From assembly GCF_012979235.1 (NCBI RefSeq), contig NZ_JAATWC010000010.1, positions 41,931 to 105,930 of the forward strand: a stretch of 64,000 nt of DNA, read 5' to 3'. The DNA comes from Dissulfurirhabdus thermomarina (GTDB lineage Bacteria; Desulfobacterota; Dissulfuribacteria; Dissulfuribacterales; Dissulfurirhabdaceae). Numbering within the stretch: position 1 is the first letter of the stretch; every line of letters starts with the position of its first letter. The notes under the pieces are model-generated. The model saw only the letters and a list, made by a program, of their open reading frames with translations, was not told where the DNA came from and did no database searches. The position numbers and the translations under genes were made by a program. Below are positions 17,409 to 23,954 of this stretch, one piece after another.

Positions 17409-17798
17409 TCAGCGGACGGTGACCGAGAGATCCCCCTGGATCTCGCAGCCGATGGTGACCCGTGAGTTGCCGAGGGGCAGGGTCTTCGGGGGGCCGTGGA
17501 AGTCCGTCTCGCCCTCGCCCAGGACCTTGCCGTCGAGGAGGATCCGGTAGCGGCCGATGCAGTGGTCGTTGCGGAGGTACATGGCGACCTTCCGGCACTT
17601 CCGGCACTTCTTGCAGCACTTGCAGGCCCTGCACGGGGTGACCCGCTCCTCGGTCACCACGCCGCAGGCCCCGTCGGCGATCCGGAAGTAGCGCCCGGCG
17701 GCCGCGGGCGCCGCGGCGAAGAGGCAGGCGCAGAGAGCCGCCGCCACGGCCGGGGCCCGCCGCCGGAAGGTCAGGTGTCGTCGTCGCTGCAGCCGCAC
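17409..17798 (-). CDS. Cys/Lys-rich secreted protein
   Basis: From GTG 17798 the product is 129 residues long. It has an Arg-rich N terminus, a hydrophobic signal (AVAAALCACLFAAAPAAAG) and a mature domain containing a dense cysteine cluster, CRACKCCKKCRKCRK, plus isolated Cys residues on either side. The rest looks like a small beta domain (GRYRILLDGKVLGEGETDFHG, in part). The cluster could bind metal or form several disulfides. It lies between a zinc-ribbon protein gene (overlapping by 28 bases) and pyk. No known family was recognised. Confidence 0.6.
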   Translation of the reverse strand: MRLQRRRHLTFRRRAPAVAAALCACLFAAAPAAAGRYFRIADGACGVVTEERVTPCRACKCCKKCRKCRKVAMYLRNDHCIGRYRILLDGKVLGEGETDFHGPPKTLPLGNSRVTIGCEIQGDLSVTVR

Positions 17799-17941
17799 GT
17801 GTCGCGCTCCCCCCGGCACCAGGGGCAGAGCCACTCCCCCGAGGCCTCGTCCAGGACCAGCTCCCGCACCGGGAGCCGGGCTCCGCAGGCGGTGCAGGCG
17901 GCCTCCTCCGGTGCGCCGCCTTCCGGGGCCTCCGGCGTCAC
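17771..17941 (-). CDS. Small zinc-ribbon protein
   Basis: A 56-residue protein with two CxxC knuckles (CTACG and CPWCRG) about 23 residues apart, plus a terminal CGC. This is a rubredoxin/zinc-ribbon-like metal site, with an Asp-rich tail. The GTG start at 17941 overlaps the stop of the upstream Nudix gene (GTGA), and the stop lies inside the next gene. This strict coupling is the main evidence that it is translated. The role is unknown; such ribbons often bind nucleic acid or partner proteins. Confidence 0.6.
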   Translation of the reverse strand: MTPEAPEGGAPEEAACTACGARLPVRELVLDEASGEWLCPWCRGERDTCGCSDDDT

Positions 17942-18381
17942 CGGCGCCGCCGCCCGAGGGCCTGCGCCACCAGGCGCCGTTCCCCGGGGTAGTCGAGGAG
18001 GGCCAGGGCCTTCCTGGGCCGGAGCCACCGGACCTCGGCCACCTCGTCGTCGTCCATGGGCCCGGCGGGCCCGGCCGGCCGCATGTGCCAGAAGCGGACC
18101 ACCTTGGGGCGGCCGTCCACCTGGTAGCGGATCTCCCCGGCGAAGGCCCCCAGGCGGACCGGCATCCCCGTCTCTTCCCGGACCTCCCGCGCGGCGGCCT
18201 CGGCGAAGGTCTCGCCGTCGTCGAGCTTGCCCTTGGGGAGGCACCAGTCCCCGTAGCGATGGCGGCGGATCACGGCGAGGCGCCTGAAGAGGCGGCCTTT
18301 CCAGAGCAGCCCGCCGGCCGCCCGGATGGCGAAGTCCGGGATGTCGTCCTCGCCGGTCTCTTCGGGACGTGGATGGTTCAT
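17938..18381 (-). CDS. Nudix hydrolase (MutT/Ap4A-hydrolase-like)
   Basis: A 147-residue Nudix protein with the full box GKLDDGETFAEAAAREVREE followed by TGM. AAGGLLW near the N terminus and the WCLPKGK segment before the box are typical of the MutT/diadenosine-polyphosphate hydrolase group. It is followed by a DDDEVAEVRWL stretch, as in that group. It sits between selD and the zinc-ribbon gene, separated from selD by 88 bases and overlapping the zinc-ribbon start. Confidence 0.9.
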   Translation of the reverse strand: MNHPRPEETGEDDIPDFAIRAAGGLLWKGRLFRRLAVIRRHRYGDWCLPKGKLDDGETFAEAAAREVREETGMPVRLGAFAGEIRYQVDGRPKVVRFWHMRPAGPAGPMDDDEVAEVRWLRPRKALALLDYPGERRLVAQALGRRRR

Positions 18382-18469
18382 GGCGTGTCCGGGCCGGCGG
18401 CCGCCGCGCGGCCGCCCGTCAGGATCATATAGTGGATGCGGGCCGGATCGTCAAACGGGTTCGGCGGGG

Positions 18470-19516
18470 TCACGGCAGCACCCGGATCCAGGGCGGCCCG
18501 CCGGCGGCGGCCCGGCCCACCCGGGCCGCCCGTACCCCGGCCGCCCGGAGGCGCGAGACCAGGGCCTCGGCGTCCGCCTCGGGGAGGGCGAAGAGGAGCC
18601 CCCCGGAGGTCTGGGGGTCGAAGAGGAGTTCCTCCCGGGCCGCCTCCAGGTCGGCCAGGCGTTCCCATGCCCCGGCCACCAGGGCCCGGTTGGGGCGGTT
18701 GCTCCCGGTGGTCTCCCCCTTCCGGTACATCTCGAGGGCATGGGGGTAGAAGGAAAGGGCGGCGTAGGAGATCTCCAGGCGGACGCCGCTGCCCTTGGCC
18801 ATCTCCAGGGCGTGGCCGAGGAGGCCGAACCCCGTGACATCGGTGCAGGCGTGGACCTCGAGGCCGCCGGCCGCCTCCATGGCCGGCCCGTTCAGGGAGG
18901 CGAGTTCCGGGAGGACGGCCTCCATCTCGGGCCAGGGCAGGCGGCCGGAGCGGCAGGCGTTGAAGAGGACGCCGGAGCCCAGGGACTTGGTGAGGACCAG
19001 GGCGTCCCCGGGCCGGGCCCCGCAGTTGGTGAGCACCCGGTCCGGGTGGACGAGCCCGGTGACGGCCAGGCCGTACTTGGGTTCGAGGTCGTCCACGGAA
19101 TGCCCCCCCACCAGGGAGGCCCCCGCCTCGCGGACCTTGTCGTTCCCGCCCCGGAGGATCTCCCGGAGAAGGCCGAGATCCAGCTTCTTGCTGGGGAACA
19201 TCACGAGGTTGAGGGCCGTGACGGGGCGCCCCCCCATGGCGTAGACGTCGGAGAGGGCGTTGGCCGCGGCCACCTGGCCGAACCAGTAGGGGTCGTCCAC
19301 CGGGGGCGTGATGAAGTCCGCGGTGCTGATCACGGCAAGGTCGGGCCGGACCCGGTAGACCGCGGCGTCGTCGGCGGTCTCGTAGCCGACGATGAGGTCC
19401 GGGTCCGAGGGCGGCACGAGGCCGGCCAGGGCGTCCGACAGCACGGTCGGGCCGATCTTGGCCGCTCAGCCGCAGGTCCGGGACAGCCGGGTGAGTGTCT
19501 TCTTCTGGAACCACAT
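18470..19516 (-). CDS. selD: Selenide, water dikinase, itself a selenoprotein (in-frame UGA)
   Basis: Makes selenophosphate, the selenium donor for selenocysteine and selenouridine. Reading from ATG 19516, the 348-residue protein begins MWFQKKTLTRLSRTCG, then UGA at 19468-19466, then AAKIGPTVLSDAL. In E. coli SelD the equivalent stretch is GCGCKI, so the UGA falls exactly at the catalytic Cys17 position and is read as selenocysteine. The rest is a normal SelD: DDAAVYRV, the STADFITPPVDDPYWFGQ loop, the NALSDVYAMGG motif, the SVDDLEPKYGLAVTG region and DVTGFGLLGHALEMA. If UGA were treated as stop, the gene would appear to begin at 19444 without its catalytic residue. A ribosome site (AAAGGAG) lies about 14 bases upstream of the ATG. 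Confidence 0.92.
19435..19450 (-). promoter_or_regulatory. Candidate bacterial SECIS hairpin of selD
   Basis: Starting 15 bases after the UGA codon, the mRNA can fold CCGAC-CGUGCU-GUCGG, a five-base-pair stem with a six-base loop containing GU. Bacterial SECIS elements lie at this distance after the UGA and bind SelB through a GU in the apical loop. The match is by structure and position only. Confidence 0.45.
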
Positions 19517-19548
19517 GGCGCCGTGCCGCGCTCCTTTCGAATGTTTCC

Positions 19549-19577
19549 ATTTAGCCGGATCGGGGCGCGGACGGCAA
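19549..19577 (-). promoter_or_regulatory. Predicted promoter of selD
   Basis: The minus strand has TTGCCG (19577-19572), 17 bases, then CTAAAT (19554-19549), 32 bases before the ATG of selD. The region around it is less GC-rich than its neighbours. Confidence 0.4.
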
Positions 19578-19641
19578 CTCGGATAGGCGGCGGCGATGGA
19601 GGACCCGGATTGGATCGAGCCGGGCGATGACGGGCGCAAGA

Positions 19642-19667
19642 GAAAGGGGCCGGCTGTCGCCGGCCCC
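19642..19667 (-). terminator. Rho-independent terminator of the small membrane protein gene
   Basis: A perfect GGGGCCGGC/GCCGGCCCC stem with a four-base loop (19646-19667) is followed on the minus strand by TTTCTCTT. It lies 48 bases after the stop of the 75-residue membrane protein gene, which is transcribed toward it. Confidence 0.75.
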
Positions 19668-19714
19668 GGATCTTTCGCGAACAGGCCGGGCGCGCCGCCC
19701 GGCTCGAACCCGGA

Positions 19715-19942
19715 CTAGCCGCCCGTCACGGCACCCCACCAGCTGTGGATGAAGCCCAGGGGACCGCCGGCTTCCACCATGCCGCCCACGATGCTGGCCA
19801 GGACCCAGAGCGCGAAGAGCCCGAAGGCGATGAAGCCCATGGCGAAGGAAGCGGTGACCAGGGGATAGAGCAACCGGCGGGTCCGGAGACCGGCAAAGCT
19901 TTCTTCGTACCAACTTCTGGCCGCAGCGATGGTTTCCTGCAT
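19715..19942 (-). CDS. Small membrane protein, single-gene transcript
   Basis: A 75-residue protein with one long or two short hydrophobic segments (about residues 26-54), an amphipathic N terminus (MQETIAAARSWYEESFAGLRT, in part) and a Gly/Trp-containing tail. Start and expression signals are unusually good: AAGGAGGAC just before ATG 19942, a TTGACA promoter upstream and an intrinsic terminator downstream. It is therefore very probably a real, independently and strongly expressed gene. Its function is unknown. Overall it resembles small energy-converting-complex or stress-associated membrane peptides, but I cannot assign it. Confidence 0.75.
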   Translation of the reverse strand: MQETIAAARSWYEESFAGLRTRRLLYPLVTASFAMGFIAFGLFALWVLASIVGGMVEAGGPLGFIHSWWGAVTGG

Positions 19943-19997
19943 GGCGTCCTCCTTGCTGAGTAGGTGGTATGAGCCCCGTCTTTAAGCTTTGGCCTTA

Positions 19998-20025
19998 AAC
20001 TAACACCATTATCGGCGCCTGTCAA
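19998..20025 (-). promoter_or_regulatory. Strong predicted sigma-70 promoter of the small membrane protein gene
   Basis: On the minus strand there is a perfect -35 box TTGACA (20025-20020), then 16 to 17 bases, then TAGTTT (20003-19998). An A/T tract (AAAAAATTAAATAAA reading the plus strand) lies directly upstream of the -35, as in UP elements. The gene start is about 55 bases downstream. Confidence 0.6.
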
Positions 20026-20253
20026 GAAAAAATTAAATAAAAACAATATGTTATTGTAAATTCAAACTGGCAGGAAAAGAACTCATGGGAAGTCATGGTT
20101 TCCCCAAAAAAGAAAATACCAGCATTTTGGTCAGAAAAGATGTCAAGAAACCGTGCACCACGGGGGCGTTTCTCCGAGCCCGTGGGAGGGGGGCGCGTGG
20201 TGCGGCCCGCGCGTTCTCAAGGCCCGGGCCGCCCGTGCCGATGAAATACGGGG

Positions 20254-20280
20254 AAGGGGCGCGCCGCCGGCGCGCCCCTT
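20254..20280. repeat. Perfect 11-bp inverted repeat before slt
   Basis: AAGGGGCGCGC (20254-20264) pairs with GCGCGCCCCTT (20270-20280) around a five-base loop, ending 24 bases before the slt start codon. No U run follows on the plus strand, so it may be a leader hairpin rather than a terminator. Confidence 0.5.
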
Positions 20281-20304
20281 GCCGACATCTCCCCAGGAGC
20301 CCCC

Positions 20305-22281
20305 GTGCGACGCATGTTCTCCGCCATAGGCCTTGCCGCGCTCCTGTGGGCGTGGGCGGGGCCGGCCGCCGCCGTTCCGCCCATGAGGGAGGCGCAGCGC
20401 GAGGCCTTCCTGGCGGCCGAGGCCGCCCTCGCCGCCGGGGACGAGGCGGCCTACTGGCGCCACCTCGAGGGTCTCCGCGACTACCCCCTCTTTCCTTATC
20501 TCCGCTACCAGTGGCTCCGGGCCCGCCTCGATCGGGCCCGGCCCCTGGAGGTCAAGGTCTTCCTGTGCCTCTACGGCGACACCCCGGTGGCCGGCGACCT
20601 CCAGCGGGCCTGGCTGGAATCCCTGGCGTCGCGGGAACGGTGGGAGGAATTCCTCCGGGCCTACGACCCCGGCGTCGCGGATCTCTCCCTCGACTGCCTC
20701 CGGCGCCGGGCCCTGCTCCATGCGGGCCGTGCCGGAGAGGCCCTGGACGGCATCGAGGAGATCTACGCCTCGGCGGTTCCCGAGCCGGAGGCCTGCACCC
20801 CCGTCTTCGCGGCCTGGGAGGCGGCGGGGGGGCCGGGCGAGGCGGTCAAGTGGCGCCGCATCCGGACCGCCATGGCCGCCGGCCGGGGGGACCTCGCCCT
20901 GGAGCTGGCCGGTGGCATCTCCCGCGGGGCCCGGGCCGCCGTGGCGGCCTGGCAGGAGGCGCGTGCCCATCCCGGCCGCCTGGCGGCCCTGGTGGCCGGG
21001 ATGCCGCGGGGCCCCGCCCGGGAGTGGGTGATCCGGGACGGGCTCGCGGCCCTCGCCCGGCGGGACCCGGGCGCCGCCCTGGCCGTCTGGCGGCGGAACC
21101 GGGCCCGGTGGCGTCTCCCGGCGGAGGCGGCGCGGGCGGTGGAGACCGGGATCGCCCTGGCGCTCGCGGCGGACCGGGACCCGGCGCACCGGCGGGACCT
21201 CGAGACCCTGGCCGCGCGGCTGGAGGATCCGCGCCTCGTGGAATGGTGCGTGCGGCTCTCCCTCCTGGACCGCGACTGGCGGGGGGTGCTCAAGTGGACG
21301 GCGCGGCTCCCGGCGGGACGGCGGTCCCGCCCGGCGTGGCGGTACTGGCGGGCCCGGGCGCTCGCCGCCCTGGGCCGGAAGGGGGACGCCCGGCGGATCT
21401 ACGAGGAATTGGCCCGTGACCGCTCCTACTACGGCTTCCTCGCCGCCGACCGCGCCGGGCGGCCCTATGCCCTGGAGACCCGGCCCCTGGAGGCCGACCC
21501 CGGCGTGGCGGCCGAGGTGGCGGCACTGCCCGGCGTGCAGCGGGCCCGTGAACTCCTGTTCCTGGGGCGGCGGGAGGCGGCGCGGCGCGAATGGGCGGCC
21601 GCCGTCCGGGGGCTCGACCGGGACCACCTCCTCCAGGCCGCCCGGCTCGCCCACTCGTGGGGCTGGTACGACCGCGCCATCGCCGCCCTGGGCCGTGCCG
21701 GCTGCCTGGACGACCTCGCCCTCCGGTTCCCCCTGGCCTACCTCCCGGAGGTGTCCGCCCGGGCCGCCCGGGCCGACATCGATCCCGCCTGGGCCCTGGC
21801 CCTCATGCGCCAGGAGAGCGCCTTCGACACCCGGGCCCGGTCCCGATCCGGGGCCCTGGGGCTCATGCAGCTCATGCCCGGGACCGCCCGGTTCGTGGCG
21901 CGTCGCCGGGATCTGCCCCTCCGTTCCCTGGACGAGGTCTTCCGGGCGGAGACCAACATCCGCCTGGGCATCGGTTACCTCGAGATGGTCCGGGACCGCT
22001 TCGGGGGGAATCCCGTGCTGGCCACCGCCGCCTACAACGCCGGCCCCGCGCGGGTCGAGGAGTGGCTGCCGGAGGAGGGACCCGTGGAGGCGGACCTCTG
22101 GGTGGAGACCATCCCCTTCACCGAGACGCGCCGCTACGTGAAGCGGGTCCTCTTCTACGCGGCGGTCTACGAGGCCCGGCTCGGCCGCCGCCCGCCGGCC
22201 CGCCTGGCCGACCGGATGCCCAGCATCGAGCCGGTGGTGACCCTGGCCGCCCTGCCGGCCCCCGCCCCGGCGCTCCCCTGA
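20305..22281 (+). CDS. slt: Soluble lytic murein transglycosylase (Slt70 family)
   Basis: Cleaves the glycan strands of peptidoglycan between MurNAc and GlcNAc, forming 1,6-anhydro ends. The 658-residue periplasmic protein has a signal peptide (cleavage near GPAAAV), a long alpha-superhelical U-shaped domain (about residues 25-460) and a C-terminal lysozyme-like catalytic domain. The catalytic Glu is in MRQESAFDTRARSRSGALGL (in part); LMQLMPGTA, IRLGIGYL and ATAAYNAGPARVEEWL complete the signature. GTG 20305 has AGGAG at 20295-20299; an ATG three codons later is the alternative start. Confidence 0.94.
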   Translation: MRRMFSAIGLAALLWAWAGPAAAVPPMREAQREAFLAAEAALAAGDEAAYWRHLEGLRDYPLFPYLRYQWLRARLDRARPLEVKVFLCLYGDTPVAGDLQRAWLESLASRERWEEFLRAYDPGVADLSLDCLRRRALLHAGRAGEALDGIEEIYASAVPEPEACTPVFAAWEAAGGPGEAVKWRRIRTAMAAGRGDLALELAGGISRGARAAVAAWQEARAHPGRLAALVAGMPRGPAREWVIRDGLAALARRDPGAALAVWRRNRARWRLPAEAARAVETGIALALAADRDPAHRRDLETLAARLEDPRLVEWCVRLSLLDRDWRGVLKWTARLPAGRRSRPAWRYWRARALAALGRKGDARRIYEELARDRSYYGFLAADRAGRPYALETRPLEADPGVAAEVAALPGVQRARELLFLGRREAARREWAAAVRGLDRDHLLQAARLAHSWGWYDRAIAALGRAGCLDDLALRFPLAYLPEVSARAARADIDPAWALALMRQESAFDTRARSRSGALGLMQLMPGTARFVARRRDLPLRSLDEVFRAETNIRLGIGYLEMVRDRFGGNPVLATAAYNAGPARVEEWLPEEGPVEADLWVETIPFTETRRYVKRVLFYAAVYEARLGRRPPARLADRMPSIEPVVTLAALPAPAPALP

Positions 22282-22407
22282 CGGCGTGGAAAGACGCCGG
22301 CCGCGGCGCCCCGGCGGCCCCCGCCACGGCGGCTGTACCCGGGTGCGCCTCGCCCCGCGAAGTCTTCGCGCCTTGCCCTCGGCGGTGCCGTCGCCCCCCG
22401 GCCCGGG

Positions 22408-22908
22408 CTACAGCCAGGCCCAGGTCTCGGGCAGCTGCGGCACGGTGGTGAAGGCGCTTCTCTGGCCCGCCCGGGCCAGGAGGCCGCCTTCCCCCTCGGC
22501 GTAGTAGGCCGCCGCCTGGAGGTCGCCGGCGGCGAAGTAGGCCGCCCGGGCCATGAAGGCCTCCACGAAGTCGGAGGTAAAGTAGGCGGTGAGGGCCGAA
22601 CGCAGGAGCCGCGCCAGCTCCGCCCGGAGGGGGGCGCTCCCGGGGAGGATCCGGACGCCCTTCCGGGGCACGAAGATTCCCTCGTGCCCGCTCCAGGGCT
22701 CCTGCTCGAAGAAGATATGCCGGATCAATTCACCGAAGAGCGGGGCCGAGCGGATCTCGTCCACCGGGACCAGGGCCCTGCGGGTCGAGGTGAAGGGCGT
22801 GCCGCACTCCGGGCAGTAGCGCCCGCCGGGGCGCACGGCGCCGAACTCGGCGCCGCAATCGCGGCACCGGAAGGCGAAACGGCCGTTGTCCCGGACGGCT
22901 TCCAGCAT
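22408..22908 (-). CDS. Zinc-ribbon hypothetical protein
   Basis: A 166-residue protein with an N-terminal zinc ribbon formed by CRDCG (about residue 14) and CPECG (about 33), followed by a helical domain of unknown type. ATG 22908 was preferred over a GTG six codons upstream because AAGGGGG lies five bases before it. The C-terminal half is rich in Ala and aromatic residues (AYFAAGDLQAAAYYAEGEGG in part). It was not assigned to a family. The gene is convergent with slt and divergent from yhbY. Confidence 0.7.
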   Translation of the reverse strand: MLEAVRDNGRFAFRCRDCGAEFGAVRPGGRYCPECGTPFTSTRRALVPVDEIRSAPLFGELIRHIFFEQEPWSGHEGIFVPRKGVRILPGSAPLRAELARLLRSALTAYFTSDFVEAFMARAAYFAAGDLQAAAYYAEGEGGLLARAGQRSAFTTVPQLPETWAWL

Positions 22909-22996
22909 CGGCGCCCCCTTCGGCACCCGGCCGGGCCGACCGGGTCCGCCGGGCAGGATACCGAAGGCCGGAACGGTTGTCCAGGAGGTCTCCAGG

Positions 22997-23026
22997 TTGC
23001 GCCGCCGGCCCGGAGGGTGCTATCCT
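22997..23026 (+). promoter_or_regulatory. Predicted promoter of yhbY
   Basis: TTGCGC (22997-23002) and TATCCT (23021-23026) with an 18-base spacer, about 35 bases before the yhbY start codon. A GCAGGAGGT ribosome site follows. Confidence 0.45.
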
Positions 23027-23061
23027 CGCCCGATCCGAATCCCCCTGCAGGAGGTCCCGCC

Positions 23062-23364
23062 ATGCAGGCCCCCCGGCTGACCGGGAAGCAGGCCCGCCGT
23101 CTCCGCGCCCTGGGCCACGCCCTACGCCCCGCCGTCCTGGTGGGGAAGGGCGGCCTCGGCGACGCGGTGGTGGCCGAGATCGACCGGGCCCTCGCCGCCC
23201 GGGAGCTGGTCAAGGTCCGGCTGCAGGAGGGATGCGGCCTAGACCGGCGCACGGCGGCCCGGGTCCTGGGCGAACGCCTGGGGGCCGCCGTGGCCCAGGT
23301 GCTGGGCCGCACCATCCTTCTCTACCGGCCCGGTCCCGGGCGGCGGATCCCCCTCCCGGATTGA
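23062..23364 (+). CDS. yhbY: YhbY-family (CRM domain) RNA-binding protein
   Basis: A 100-residue CRS1/YhbY domain protein that binds ribosome precursors. The hallmark LTGKQARRLRALGHALRPAV (in part) followed by LVGKGGLGDAVVAEID, with the GKGG loop that contacts RNA, is intact, as is the VKVRLQEGC strand. The length is typical of bacterial YhbY. ATG 23062 is preceded by CAGGAGGT. Confidence 0.93.
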   Translation: MQAPRLTGKQARRLRALGHALRPAVLVGKGGLGDAVVAEIDRALAARELVKVRLQEGCGLDRRTAARVLGERLGAAVAQVLGRTILLYRPGPGRRIPLPD

Positions 23365-23393
23365 ACCGCCCCGGCGCTCCCGCCCCCGCCTTT

Positions 23394-23421
23394 TCAAGGT
23401 TTTCCCGCCGGATGCCGACAA
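23394..23421 (+). promoter_or_regulatory. Possible FliA (sigma-28)-like promoter upstream of PilZ gene
   Basis: TCAA (23394-23397) and GCCGACAA (23414-23421) are 16 bases apart; the sigma-28 consensus is TAAA-N15-GCCGATAA. The gene downstream encodes a PilZ domain, a common motility regulator. The match is imperfect and could be chance. Confidence 0.25.
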
Positions 23422-23487
23422 TAGAACAGTAGGGGTGCCGGCGGCCGCGGCGGGCGCGGCCGGCAGCCATCCAGGGGGAGCACGAAC

Positions 23488-23886
23488 ATGGCAGGTGGAA
23501 TCGAAAGGCGGCGCAACGTACGGGCCCCGTTCCAGGCATCGGCGGCCCTCAAGGCGGAGTCCGGGGGGAACACGGTGTCCATCGAGGGTCCCACCCGGGA
23601 CCTCAGCCTCAAGGGGCTCTATCTCTACTCCGAGGTCCAGCTGCCCGTGGGGACGCCGTGCGAGGTCCAGCTGCGGCTCATGGGCTCCAGCACCAACCTC
23701 TCCCTGTGGATCCAGGGGAAGGTGGCCCGGGTGGACGAGACGGGCATGGCCATCGAGTTCGAGCGGATCAACGTGGACGACCTCGCCTTCTTCCGGACCT
23801 TCCTCCACTACCGGTCCGGGGAGCCGGAGGTGATCGAGCGGGAGTTCTCCGCCATCACCTCGGTGGACGGCTTCATCCAGGACTGA
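23488..23886 (+). CDS. PilZ domain protein
   Basis: A 132-residue stand-alone PilZ protein. The c-di-GMP-binding residues are visible: the basic N-terminal motif ERRRNVRAPF and the DLSLKG motif (D-x-S-x-x-G) about 35 residues later. PilZ proteins change conformation on binding cyclic di-GMP to control motility, pili or exopolysaccharide. The ribosome site GGGGGAG lies just before ATG 23488. A second PilZ protein is encoded at 46.7-47.1 kb. Confidence 0.88.
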   Translation: MAGGIERRRNVRAPFQASAALKAESGGNTVSIEGPTRDLSLKGLYLYSEVQLPVGTPCEVQLRLMGSSTNLSLWIQGKVARVDETGMAIEFERINVDDLAFFRTFLHYRSGEPEVIEREFSAITSVDGFIQD

Positions 23887-23954
23887 GCCCGGGCGGTGCC
23901 TCCCCGGGGGCCGCCCGCCTTGCCTTCGTCCCCCGGTTCGTGCGATAAGATTCC

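Larger units (their letters stand above)
19943..20304. other. 362-base intergenic region with AT-rich core
   Basis: This gap holds the promoter of the small membrane protein gene (minus strand), an AT-rich block at about 19980-20150 that contrasts with the GC-rich surroundings, a GGGAA/TTCCC small dyad near 20093-20106, and a strong GC hairpin at 20254-20280 just before slt. I found no convincing plus-strand promoter for slt and no supported gene. Confidence 0.6.

Noticed and set aside
18326..19630. A 434-codon plus-strand frame opposite selD
   Set aside because: Antisense of SelD; no motifs, and composition typical of shadow frames.
20066..20085. Sigma-54-like TGGCA box in the AT-rich spacer
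   Set aside because: The matching GC-type -12 element (TTGCA) is absent at the right distance.
20085..20304. A possible gene in the spacer before slt (ATG at 20085)
   Set aside because: The frame enters slt out of phase, and its first 60 codons have no ribosome site and no similarity to anything recognisable.
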